A DNA stretch of 23,442 nucleotides from a virus, in IMG/VR virus record IMGVR_UViG_3300030109_004996, positions 3,311 through 26,752 of that record; one strand, written 5' to 3'. Shown here piece after piece: positions 15,701-21,624 of the stretch; the stretch's first letter is position 1; every line of letters begins with the position of its first letter. Below the pieces are notes generated by a model that did not search any database, was not told the origin of the DNA, and was given only the letters and a program-made list of their open reading frames with translations. The translations under genes were made by a program, and so were the position numbers.

Positions 15701-16606
15701 AGCGCTGTTGAAAAATTCGGCCCTAGATTCATGGAGTCTCTAAACTCTGGGAACATACCAATGTTCAACACAGGAGGTCTCTTTACCCCAGGAACATTTG
15801 GGCAAGGGGCTATAACTGGAAGCAGAAATTTATTAGGGTTCTCTACTCAATCTTTAACAGGTGGGAGATTTGATACAATAGGCGGCAAAGGAGGTTTAGG
15901 TTTTGCCTCCTTAGAGCCTCAGAGTGGTAGACTTACCATGTTTGGTAGAAGAAACAACCCAATGTTCCAAAGAGAACAACAGTCAAAGCAAGAGGCTTTT
16001 GGTTTGTTTGCTAGGCAAGCACAGTTTGAAGCTCAATTGAAAGAGCAAAGAAAACAAGAAAGAAAAGCTTTCTTAGGTTCTATATTAGGTTTAGTTGGTT
16101 CTATCGCTATTAGTGAAGTAACCAGCGGACTTTTGGGAGGCGGAAAAGGTAAAAAACCTAGTATTCCAAAGAGATTAGCTGCTATAGAAGAAAGGTTGGG
16201 AATGGTGCTACCGCCTCTAGGGGCAATCCCTGAAAGAGCTACTGGAGGTTATATTGCTCCATCTGCTGGTATTGATAACGTCCCCGCTATGCTGTCTGGT
16301 GGTGAGTTTGTAATGAACGCTGCTGCCACGCAAAGGATTGGTAGAGGCAACTTAGCAGCTATTAATTCTGGCGCATCTGGTGGTGATGATAAAGAAGCTG
16401 TAATAAACAGACTAGATCAGTTAATAGCAGTTTCTAGCGATAAAGGAGAAACAGTTGTTAACATAACTATCAACTCTGATGGAACAGAGACTCAAGATGG
16501 AAACGCTCAAGAAGATCAACAGCAGTTAGCCAAGAAGATCAAAGACGTAGTTAGACAAACTATTGACGATGAAAAAAGATTAGGTGGCACACTAAGAAGG
16601 CAATAA
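9743..16606 (+). CDS. Tail tape measure protein
   Basis: At 2287 residues this is by far the longest gene and follows the two chaperone-like genes, the defining position of the tape measure. Residues about 80-330 match the TP901/PhageMin tail core: RVLAFGASVGVLNTVTQAF, then LSRQGLKADEV, FQKEGVTSAEVLNKLSAAS and TARGGAVIGNSFKTIFTRIQ. Hydrophobic, possibly membrane-active stretches lie near 416-447, 1032-1120 and 2110-2135. Seven PN(F/Y) motifs punctuate residues 547-991, with a possible nuclease-like domain between the fifth and sixth. Residues about 1250-1900 are mostly helical and charged. The C-terminus has a Gly run near 1945 and two copies of D-(D/N)-VPA-x-L-x-GGEFVM. Tape measures set tail length at about 1.5 angstroms per residue, giving roughly 340 nm, and help DNA entry into the cell. 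A GGGAT purine patch precedes the ATG. Confidence 0.93.
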   Translation: MPLRLPAEVVGLEKSIEQQAKKAGKNLKLNLGTSAKSIEGLSQPLGRITGKADQFTKSMEAANARVLAFGASVGVLNTVTQAFKDLVTTTIQVEKQLASINTILGTTTSQLDSFKKTLFDVAKNTEQSFSLVSNAALELSRQGLKADEVTRRLNDSLILSRLSGLGASEAVAGLTAAINSFQKEGVTSAEVLNKLSAASIKAAVSEKDLIEGIKRSGSVATQAGVSLDELVGVISAVQERTARGGAVIGNSFKTIFTRIQSIDKLKTMQNLGVQITNASGDILSGTQLIQNLGKAIETLPDAKKLQIAENLVGKFQIAPFLAILEDYNSETSKAIEITKVAQGAFSEAYDRNIALNETLSAAINSVVVNLQDLANTLGGIGVTDNLKNILDFFNTLTENIKGTLDGEGAGSTFAKGIVKGIGAVLSGPGLAIFGAILARLTIDLVKFGTGSLKTFFGLNKAAQEQKLLQGQIASTLLTNKGIQDAILAIERQQISAEEKKAQQTQFFTTALNEQLAVMQRMQGIAATVAPGVAAGTRRGRAAGGFIPNYNAVMGYAPNFAAESSDIAKGVGGAPRSARPVAIPNFNFGAGQRGTMVANTSEFAVPNFAGSGATAIFNQNMASTMGLPSGAKSLGAAGGFIPNFATFGGIESAELERLGLMKEGKGGRVPKSPSKIRDLIKGKNASPQLVAAGQALLDEKELGNTSFLANVPKGGGGFIMLLAQNEKFNQDGADKAFKNPFVRPSPNSDQAISFFEGASAGVNPLLKDADTNPSKKFRKLANLDEILTEGLEKGVEKTIGNILSLMKPSLKIGKENSLKGDSIVQTLEKGGSGAFGALRGSVFEKVMNLALGSLGDPGSELDVLIDNDREALELIFNLPEGQFARGDFKNSKGQRDKFISQVLGSKFRGVTRTENVRRKTATTKKAKTRRSASGFIPNFAVSPLDQAVQREASAGLPINQIRINQDASLRNSGNPMGLAVTNTRDEPTGAIPNFANGRASDFDINSINKSFKASSKAVDENTKKTKENVNANGSLITRFLLLQSTMTFLSAATGDASSGVGRLTNTVSDAIGTFALAGTAGETLSEFGNSMAENSKGLKGAFGSLISAAGTAVTAFGIFKGTLDGAQNIFFDLSGTTEENAILFDKLSKATDGVIKKFDELSKEEQLQIEREIEQDLGKATGAGGNALKNILGALAVGKLVIGDKEEREEFGRDAMVSGGAIEKVAAFLLRASGDNIPTEDQLIKDPTGRGEPLFQTNILKGGTGRTISINQSDLLGVQELFKQARIAGISLSEFSDIAREAAVQGPDSLLFGEGTGRGGMTLEGIQEKAFLFNEVQKRIIENAGAETKRLEALSTFAERLGAEGRAKFIKGADRFETAEFIRQQGMKFAAPFGIGDLPMGGELDTLRGGLAGGAEEVTQLKIVEQIVENIKQFRVEGNDESRIALELAKAQISRTIEQNKVLRDGSKEAQLQLDVAKSRGDLSKEDERTLALRVRDEKFRTSIEQARLGAIQQTANQMKRMDLSLEQQQAITQSINDISDKDLRTKEGLAGVLTKILGVEDATEDSIQRQVALAVETNEKLIDRLSLLDEQGRKIFLANQDAERLKENLQTAAGRAKDASAQTKFDTTRGLDDEKSRLEREKAALQKQLNSGRLGQDAADAVRSRINVLGRNISLQSGARREAGLLQQIQGTQIPLSSEGFGVLDRGAGMFGRGPVSNRGRQNVQRRLSLTENLGDAKDSESALNILKEARSELSASQVEEIESLNLLINEFERKIQKNKEDQKATEDLTQAQLDLTTARQKELNILEREEQELRRAGLDVEAANKKRKADAIRERSDLPTGVAARLGDMQRGVFSRLQSDTSFQGLSNFNTLADNIKSAAISFKDTMSDALVDAIAKGESLKDVLQSAATEFFNMMSKAFMQSAVDQLVGGFLGNDQSQSGGGGGGLFSVIRNLGKNSGGMIKGGSGVRDDVPALLTGGEFVMRRSAVEKFGPRFMESLNSGNIPMFNTGGLFTPGTFGQGAITGSRNLLGFSTQSLTGGRFDTIGGKGGLGFASLEPQSGRLTMFGRRNNPMFQREQQSKQEAFGLFARQAQFEAQLKEQRKQERKAFLGSILGLVGSIAISEVTSGLLGGGKGKKPSIPKRLAAIEERLGMVLPPLGAIPERATGGYIAPSAGIDNVPAMLSGGEFVMNAAATQRIGRGNLAAINSGASGGDDKEAVINRLDQLIAVSSDKGETVVNITINSDGTETQDGNAQEDQQQLAKKIKDVVRQTIDDEKRLGGTLRRQ
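11372..12730 (+). repeat. Seven dispersed (G)F-I-P-N-F-A motifs in the tape measure
   Basis: The motif core PN(F/Y) occurs with its Pro at residues 547, 557, 583, 605, 641, 936 and 991 of the tape measure. The best copies read GGFIPNF or SGFIPNF. Five lie in a 95-residue cluster and two farther on, with a 295-residue domain between the fifth and sixth. Codons differ among copies (CCT or CCA for Pro), so the similarity is at protein level and not a recent DNA duplication. The motifs look like spacers, binding or cleavage sites between domains. Confidence 0.75.
12242..12480 (+). other. Possible PD-(D/E)XK nuclease-like domain in the tape measure
   Basis: Between two PNFA motifs, residues about 834-912 read GALRGSVFEKVMNLAL, then SELDVLID, then ARGDFKNSKGQRDKFISQVL. 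This resembles the order of a PD-(D/E)XK nuclease: a Glu in the first helix (Glu843), an acidic residue after a strand (Asp861) and D-x-K (Asp886, Lys888), followed by a helix with Gln. The likeness is by eye and activity is unproven. Confidence 0.35.
15616..16320 (+). repeat. Duplicated D(D/N)VPAxLxGGEFVM segment at the tape measure C-terminus
   Basis: GGMIKGGSGVRDDVPALLTG followed by GEFVM (near residues 1960-1985) and GGYIAPSAGIDNVPAMLSG followed by GEFVM (near 2168-2190) share the same pattern, each followed by a helix ending FMESLNSG or LAAINSG. Similar GEFVM segments are common near the ends of tape measure proteins; two copies in one protein suggest an internal duplication. Confidence 0.7.
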
Positions 16607-16607
16607 A

Positions 16608-17387
16608 ATGTTTGGATCTAAATCAAATTACGATGCTAATTTCTTTTTCGAGGGTGAACAACTCTCTGGAGTAAATTCTGTAGATATAAACTATTCTAAT
16701 GCTGCGAATATATCAAAGCCGTTAGGATATCATCTTGGAGCTGTCACAGCCGCGAGTCCAACAACTCAAAATGTTTCTTTTTCTAGATCAATTATTTCAT
16801 CAAAAAATTATGTTTTAGGAACACAGTTTAGTGGCAGTTTAAATTACCAAGGATCCTCTTACGGTTTCCAAAGTGGATTTGTCGGCAATGTTTCAGTTAA
16901 TTGTGCCGTTGGAACTATTCCTACAGAAAACGTAACCGTTACTGTATATGATGAACTTTCCTCTGGAGTAAATGCTTCGGGAGAAGTGACCAATACCATA
17001 CACATACCAAGCCAAGGATCGATTGTCATAAGTTCTGACAATATTAGTAGCAATAGAGTCATAGGTTTTGATTATAGTGTTCAGGCTAACTATAAACCTT
17101 ATTATACTATCGGTTCTAAAACTGCCGATTCTGTTAAGTATATAGGTCCAGCTACTTATAACGCAACTGTGCAACTTGAAGTAGATGACGTTATGCCTCA
17201 ATCTGGTTTATTGTTTTTAACAGAAGGTAAAAATGGAAAAGATACAGTTTCACTTACAATAAATGGAAGAGATGGGACAAACATACAAAATTACCCCATA
17301 CCATCGGCTGTTTTGGTTTCAGAACAACTAAGCGCAACAGCTGATGGTTCATTAAGATTAACTCTAAACTATGTAGGACATCAGTAA
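16608..17387 (+). CDS. Tail-tube-fold tail tip protein (third tube paralog)
   Basis: This 259-residue beta protein follows the tape measure after one base. It lacks helices and is rich in Ser, Thr, Asn and Val. Its halves begin VNSVDINYSNAANISKPLG and VIGFDYSVQANYKPYYTIG, matching the pattern of the probable tube protein at 4561-5682, and VNCAVGTIPTENVTVTV matches the SVGAIPT segment there. Genes just after the tape measure usually encode distal tail proteins with tube folds. It is shorter than its two relatives because the linker between the halves is small. Probable role: ring at the tail tip, or tail completion. Its stop overlaps the next start (TAATG). Confidence 0.6.
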   Translation: MFGSKSNYDANFFFEGEQLSGVNSVDINYSNAANISKPLGYHLGAVTAASPTTQNVSFSRSIISSKNYVLGTQFSGSLNYQGSSYGFQSGFVGNVSVNCAVGTIPTENVTVTVYDELSSGVNASGEVTNTIHIPSQGSIVISSDNISSNRVIGFDYSVQANYKPYYTIGSKTADSVKYIGPATYNATVQLEVDDVMPQSGLLFLTEGKNGKDTVSLTINGRDGTNIQNYPIPSAVLVSEQLSATADGSLRLTLNYVGHQ

Positions 17388-18337
17388 TGGGAGAAACTTT
17401 ATTTTATAATAGAGATGTAAATATCTCTGGTGTTTCAGTTCCAAGTGATCTGACTGGTCTTTCTTTGACTCCTGTTTATGGATCTTCTGTTAGGTTTGCT
17501 TCAGATTCAAATACGTATTTAACTGACAATTTTTATTATAATTCAATACCTCTTTCTTTGAATAGCTTAACAGCACAGTTTGATATAAAGTATAATCTTA
17601 ATCAGTCTAATGCTAAAAGTTTAGCGGCATTTATAGAAAATCAATCTGGTCAAAATCAGATAGAATTTATAGCAGATACAAGAACATATAAAACAGTATC
17701 TGGTTTTTGTAATGACTACTCTATCAACTTTGTCAATAATCAAAATTTTGAAGTTGGTATTAGTATATCAGTTGATGGTGCTCCCACACTTTTAAATTGG
17801 TCTGGTGGGAATTTTGCTAATGTAGATTTTGAAACTTGGGCTGATTCAATAAGTTATAAAAAATACGATGTTGTATTTAGTGGCATAAATGAAAATAAAT
17901 TAGATAATTTTTACTATTGCACTGTAGATCATTCTTCGACCGAAACAAATAGTCCCACTGGAGCTTCTACAGCTTGGAGTCAACAATTCTTTTTTGAACC
18001 AGATATAGGCACCACTAATAACGTAAGCATAAAAGCTGATATACAAGAGTTTAATAATTCCTTTAAACAAAGGCTGAAAACACAAGATAACATTTCAACA
18101 TTCCCGATTAGTTACAGCTTTACTAATATTAGTGATCATCAACTAAAATCCATGATACATTTCTTAGAAAGAAAAGGTGGCTACAGAAGATTTGAGCATC
18201 AAATACCATCTGTTTATGATAGACCAAAGGTCTATTATTCTCCGAGCTGGAGTCATACGTGGGTGGCTTTTAATTCTAATAATTTAACGGTAGATCTGGT
18301 AGAAGATCCACTAGGCGTTATACCACCATCGACATAA
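17387..18337 (+). CDS. Minor tail protein, two gpM-like domains flanking a CBM5/12-like insert
   Basis: The 316-residue protein has a C-terminal half (about residues 205-312) resembling the lambda minor tail protein M family: FPISYSFTNISDHQLKSMIH, then GGYRRFEHQIP and SWSHTWVAFNSNNLTVDLVED at the end. The N-terminal part (about 55-140) has the same layout: QFDIKYNLNQSNAKSLAAFI, then FIADTRTYKTVSGF and NDYSINFVNNQNFEVGISIS. Between them residues 150-202 (Trp151 to Trp197) read like a carbohydrate-binding module of the CBM5/12 kind: TWADSISYKKYDVVFSG, FYYCTVDHSS, then AWSQQFF. M-type proteins sit where tube meets tip. The insert may bind cell-surface sugar. It starts inside the stop of the previous gene. 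The M-like call is good; the insert call is moderate. Confidence 0.65.
   Translation: MGETLFYNRDVNISGVSVPSDLTGLSLTPVYGSSVRFASDSNTYLTDNFYYNSIPLSLNSLTAQFDIKYNLNQSNAKSLAAFIENQSGQNQIEFIADTRTYKTVSGFCNDYSINFVNNQNFEVGISISVDGAPTLLNWSGGNFANVDFETWADSISYKKYDVVFSGINENKLDNFYYCTVDHSSTETNSPTGASTAWSQQFFFEPDIGTTNNVSIKADIQEFNNSFKQRLKTQDNISTFPISYSFTNISDHQLKSMIHFLERKGGYRRFEHQIPSVYDRPKVYYSPSWSHTWVAFNSNNLTVDLVEDPLGVIPPST
17831..17992 (+). other. CBM5/12-like carbohydrate-binding segment in the minor tail protein
   Basis: The pattern W-x-x-x-x-x-Y-x-x-x-D-V-V, then an aromatic pair with Cys (FYYCTVDH), then P-x-x-x-x-x-A-W fits small chitin-binding-type modules that use exposed aromatic residues to hold sugars. 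It lies between the two M-like halves. Confidence 0.5.
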
Positions 18338-18338
18338 A

Positions 18339-19442
18339 ATGGCTAGAAACATATTAAATAGTAATAATTTAGCTGTTCTTATTCAGCAAGGGAACAATCT
18401 TGGTAGCAATTACTCTCAAGACTTAGATTGCAATTTATTTGAAGCTGTTCAGGATTTTAATTATTCCGTAGAATTTCCAAGGCAAGATTTAAAACAGATA
18501 GGAAGTCAAGGACTCGCAACTAGAGATTTTCCATTTCAGCCTGATGTTCAGCTATCCCTTACCTACATACCAACTGTAGGTTTTCAAAATGAAGAATTTG
18601 CAAATTTTCTTTTCCCTGTCACAGCTAGAGATAAGTTTTATAATTTCTTTTCTGGCACATTAGATTTTGATTGTAATTTTGTAGTCATAGCTGAACCAAA
18701 TCAGGGTTCTGATGTTTTTAATAGGCTAGCTTTTGATGAGAGCAGATTTAATCTTAATGGCTTAAACGCGATATCTTTTGGAAATTGTTTTCCGACAACT
18801 TATGGTTTGTCTTATTCAAATGGCTCTATGCCAGCTATATCGACTAATTATATCTGCTCTAATGTTGTAATGGAAACTCTTACGGGCACATCAATGATTA
18901 AGCCAGCTATAAATTTAACTGGTGGCAACACTGACAACGTAGGACAAATTTTGTTCCAAATTGACCCGAAGACAACCAGTGATATAGATCCAACAATAGT
19001 AGATCCAGTAGGTTCTCAGACTTCAGTAACCTTGCAAAATTTACAAGTGGGTGGGCAAAATTTAAGTGGTGTCCACTTTATACAGTCTTTAGATATGTCA
19101 GTAGATCTGCCTAGAACTTCCCTATATGGCTTGGGGAATGACTTTGCTTATGGAAGAAAAGCTCAACTTCCAGCTAACGGATCATTAACCGTTAGTTCTC
19201 TAGTTTCAGGATTAGATGATGGAGTAATAACAGGTGTATTATCTAATGACGAAAATTATAATTTCGATATAAAATTTGGCTCCGCATCAGGTTCTTTTGA
19301 ATCTATATATAGAATAGAGGATGCTAAATTAAACAGTTATAATTATGGTATAGCTGTTAATGATTTTATGAACTTTGATGCTCAGTTTACTTTTAAAGTA
19401 ACAGAAACTAGAGGTTTAAAAGTAAGTGGTAGTAATACCTAA
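18339..19442 (+). CDS. Tail-tube-like structural protein, paralog of the tube gene
   Basis: The 367-residue beta protein aligns along its length with the probable tube protein on the opposite strand. Both start MARN. VQDFNYSVEFPRQDLKQIG matches VQSANFSYTINRQDINQFG, ISFGNC matches GIGNC, IQSLDMSVDLPRTSLYGLG matches VQSVSISVPLSRTPLQRLG, and EDAKLNSYNYGIAV matches GCKVDSESYSSAI. It therefore has two tube-type domains joined by a linker. It is the last plus-strand gene of the tail operon, after the M-like gene, so it probably forms a ring at the distal tail or replaces a distal tail protein. Its TAA shares bases with the stop of the convergent gene. No tail fibre gene follows in this window. Confidence 0.65.
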   Translation: MARNILNSNNLAVLIQQGNNLGSNYSQDLDCNLFEAVQDFNYSVEFPRQDLKQIGSQGLATRDFPFQPDVQLSLTYIPTVGFQNEEFANFLFPVTARDKFYNFFSGTLDFDCNFVVIAEPNQGSDVFNRLAFDESRFNLNGLNAISFGNCFPTTYGLSYSNGSMPAISTNYICSNVVMETLTGTSMIKPAINLTGGNTDNVGQILFQIDPKTTSDIDPTIVDPVGSQTSVTLQNLQVGGQNLSGVHFIQSLDMSVDLPRTSLYGLGNDFAYGRKAQLPANGSLTVSSLVSGLDDGVITGVLSNDENYNFDIKFGSASGSFESIYRIEDAKLNSYNYGIAVNDFMNFDAQFTFKVTETRGLKVSGSNT

Positions 19443-19825
19443 TCATAATCTATTTTAACATTTTTACTTTCGTATCCACGTTCTTTAATTCTGTTTGGAT
19501 GCTCTGCACCTTTACGTTGTTTAGAATAGTTGTTGTAGAACTTTTCTTTTACTGGATCTAAGCCGCCAGCTTTCTCTGCTCTTTTACTGCTCAGTTCTGA
19601 AGACAAATCCATCATATCACCTATTGTTCCTTTTTTGTTATAGGTTGCATCAATATACTGTTGTTTGTTAAAAGGATCTACAGAACTATCAATGGAGGCG
19701 TTGGGTGAAAGAAATACCCTCTTCCACTCAACGCCATCCTCTGAGTAGGTATGTTCATCGTTCATACCTTGAAGAACTTCTTTATACTTTTCGTCCTCTG
19801 GATGTTTGTATACGTAAATAGGCAT
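19439..19825 (-). CDS. FmdB-like zinc-ribbon-derived protein without cysteines
   Basis: The 128-residue product starts MPIYVYKHPEDEKYKEVLQG, the opening of FmdB-family zinc-ribbon proteins, and continues WKRVFLSPNASI as in phage members. The usual Cys pairs of the ribbon are absent; the protein has no Cys at all. The rest is charged and helical (KKGTIGDMMDLSSELSSKRA onward, then PVKEKFYNNYSKQRKGAEHP). Its start overlaps the Hsp20 stop (TAATG), so it is the last gene of the regulatory operon. Loss of metal ligands suggests a structural or protein-binding role. The FmdB likeness is moderate; the function is unknown. Confidence 0.55.
   Translation of the reverse strand: MPIYVYKHPEDEKYKEVLQGMNDEHTYSEDGVEWKRVFLSPNASIDSSVDPFNKQQYIDATYNKKGTIGDMMDLSSELSSKRAEKAGGLDPVKEKFYNNYSKQRKGAEHPNRIKERGYESKNVKIDYD
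19697..19735. other. Long hairpin inside the FmdB-like gene
   Basis: GGCGTTGGGTG (19697-19707) pairs with CACTCAACGCC (19725-19735) with one G-T wobble. After one mismatch, AAG pairs with CTT, leaving a 9-base loop. That gives about 14 pairs in a coding region, which is unusual in such AT-rich DNA. No T run follows on either strand, so it is not a classical terminator. Confidence 0.5.
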
Positions 19826-20154
19826 TATGTTTTAATTTCTATCTCAGTGCTTTCAGCTACAGCTCTTTTTGGTAATGTCAATTTAAGCAGTCCATTTTTA
19901 AGCTCCGCATCAATATGTTTTTCTGAAACAGAATTATTTAATCGTAGCCTAAACTTTTGTGACCTATCTTCATTTTTTGCATTAATATAAAGAGTATCAT
20001 CAAGAACTTTTATCCTGACATCTTCTTTGCCAAAACCAGCTAGTTCTAGCTCCATTTTATAAACGTCCCCTGCGTCAACAACTGGATGTTCTGCTTTCAT
20101 GTGATCGGTTGTATTAAAAAATGATTCAATTAAATTCATACTTAGACTTAACAT
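19825..20154 (-). CDS. Hsp20-family small heat shock protein
   Basis: The 109-residue protein is an alpha-crystallin domain with short ends. YKMELELAGFGKEDVRIKV is the opening strand pair, KNGLLKLTLPKRA is the signature end of the domain, and the last residues IEIK give the I-x-I motif that docks into neighbouring subunits. Such proteins hold unfolding proteins as ATP-independent chaperones. Hsp20 genes are known in cyanophages and other T4-like phages, where a helper role in virion assembly or host stress has been proposed. It lies between glycosyltransferase and FmdB-like genes in one operon. Start may be the ATG at 20154 or Met6 (20139). Confidence 0.9.
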   Translation of the reverse strand: MLSLSMNLIESFFNTTDHMKAEHPVVDAGDVYKMELELAGFGKEDVRIKVLDDTLYINAKNEDRSQKFRLRLNNSVSEKHIDAELKNGLLKLTLPKRAVAESTEIEIKT

Positions 20155-20170
20155 TATCTATGCCATAATT

Positions 20171-21256
20171 TTATGCATTAATTACAGCTAAAATTTGCTC
20201 TACAGTTTTAGTGTAGGACATTTCTTCTGCCAACTTTTGACCCTCTGTGTTAAGTTGTCCTGCTTTCTCAACGGCTTTTTCCATAGCGCTAACAGCTTCA
20301 TTTTCGTCCCAAAGATGGAATGTGCCATTATTAAAGATAGAATTACTGGCAAAAAATACACCGTCTTCAACTGGCATCTCCCCTTTTGGTTCGACAAGTA
20401 TTGAATTTTTTTCAGTAGCCCAATCTTTATGAGATGTAGCGTTTAAAACTACACTCCATTTTCCTAGACAAGTTGCATTAAACGCTGGCAAATTCCAGCC
20501 TTCTCCCCCAGATAAACCTGTAAGATCAATATCAATTGAATTCAATAATTCATTTACCTCTGAGTTTTTTTCTAAAGTAGGTAAAAAGTTAATATTATTA
20601 AAATGATGCCCTTGTAGAGTGTCTGCTATCACACCTCTCATTTGATCGTCATTAAAAAAAGGATTATTTATACAGCAAGTCAATTGATATTTATTGTTAT
20701 TACCATATTTTTTTAACCAAGTCCTAATTATGCTTTGGGTGTGTTTTCTTCTTTCAAACTTACCCATCAAACCAAAATGGATTGTATCTTTTAAGTAAGT
20801 CTTCTCGGTTCTAAAAAAATCTTCATCAAAGCCAAGGGGTATACTCGTCGCCAGTTCAACCCCAGCTTCTCTAAAATGATCGGCTGCATATTTTGAACTA
20901 AAGATAATCTTGTCTTGGACAAGAGCTATTTGCTTTTCTATTTGTGTGGGTTTGTTACACTCATAGAAAGTGTATAGATATTGAGACGGATTTTTTCTGT
21001 TTTCGCTACCGTTCAGATGCCACAACTTTAGAGAGGGCACACAAGGATCTAGATAGTCCCATCTCTTATTTATACAGTCTTCAATATATTTTTTGGTATC
21101 CTCGCTAGGATCAAAAGCAGATAGATCTAATTGATTTAGATCACCAATAGGGAATATTCCTAGATCTACGTCTAGCTTTCTTAACTCTCTTATGAAATTA
21201 TAAGAGACATTACCAAAGCTTAACCTGTTTATAGGGGCTTCTAGTAATAATTTCAT
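20171..21256 (-). CDS. GT-B fold glycosyltransferase (group 1, GT4-like)
   Basis: The 361-residue protein begins MKLLLEAPINRLSFGNVSYN, the Gly-containing loop of the N-terminal Rossmann domain. A second domain starts near FGLMGKFERRKHTQSIIRTW, and the donor-site region is LTGLSGGEGWNLPAFNATC with Glu252. In most members of the group a second Glu follows eight residues later (E-x7-E); here that position is Asn260. The enzyme should move a sugar from a nucleotide-sugar donor to an unknown acceptor: phage DNA base, virion protein or host surface polymer. It shares its start with the stop of ssb (TAATG), so it is co-expressed with replication genes, which mildly favours a DNA or host-modification role. 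There is no membrane segment. Confidence 0.8.
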   Translation of the reverse strand: MKLLLEAPINRLSFGNVSYNFIRELRKLDVDLGIFPIGDLNQLDLSAFDPSEDTKKYIEDCINKRWDYLDPCVPSLKLWHLNGSENRKNPSQYLYTFYECNKPTQIEKQIALVQDKIIFSSKYAADHFREAGVELATSIPLGFDEDFFRTEKTYLKDTIHFGLMGKFERRKHTQSIIRTWLKKYGNNNKYQLTCCINNPFFNDDQMRGVIADTLQGHHFNNINFLPTLEKNSEVNELLNSIDIDLTGLSGGEGWNLPAFNATCLGKWSVVLNATSHKDWATEKNSILVEPKGEMPVEDGVFFASNSIFNNGTFHLWDENEAVSAMEKAVEKAGQLNTEGQKLAEEMSYTKTVEQILAVINA

Positions 21257-21624
21257 TAAAACGGAACATCTTCGTGTTCTGAGTTTTGTGAGTTCTCTCC
21301 ATTAGATTCTGAATCAGACTTTTTAGATGAACTCAAGAACTGTAAATCTTTACCTCTGATGAAATACTTGCTGAAATTTTTGCCGTCTTTCTCCCAAGAA
21401 GACATGCAAAGCTCTCCTTGCACCATAAACTCTCTGCCTTTGGTTAAATACTTTTCAGCGATCTCTGCTGTTTTGTCCCAAAACTCAATATCTACAAAAC
21501 ACTTTGTTTTTGCGTTAGCTGTCGAAATGCCAGCCCTAAGATTAACTACCTTAGATCCAGATTTAGTATTCCTAACTTCTGGATCTTTTACAAGATATGC
21601 TGCTGCTGTTACTGAATTAAACAT
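21256..21624 (-). CDS. ssb: Single-stranded DNA-binding protein
   Basis: The 122-residue protein has the OB-fold layout of bacterial-type SSB: FNSVTAAAYLVKDPEVRNTK, then VVNLRAGIST, FVDIEFWDKTAEIAEKYL, GREFMVQGEL and KYFIRGKDLQFL. A disordered Ser/Asn/Glu tail follows, ending EHEDVPF, the acidic Asp-x-Pro-Phe-type tip that recruits replication and repair partners. It is shorter than E. coli SSB (178) but has all the main parts. It overlaps the sigma factor gene by eight bases and the glycosyltransferase start by one. It coats single-stranded DNA during phage replication. Confidence 0.92.
   Translation of the reverse strand: MFNSVTAAAYLVKDPEVRNTKSGSKVVNLRAGISTANAKTKCFVDIEFWDKTAEIAEKYLTKGREFMVQGELCMSSWEKDGKNFSKYFIRGKDLQFLSSSKKSDSESNGENSQNSEHEDVPF

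Noticed and set aside
16893-17201. A 102-residue minus-strand frame opposite the tail-tip gene
   Set aside because: Overlaps a well-supported plus-strand operon gene; composition is that of a shadow frame.
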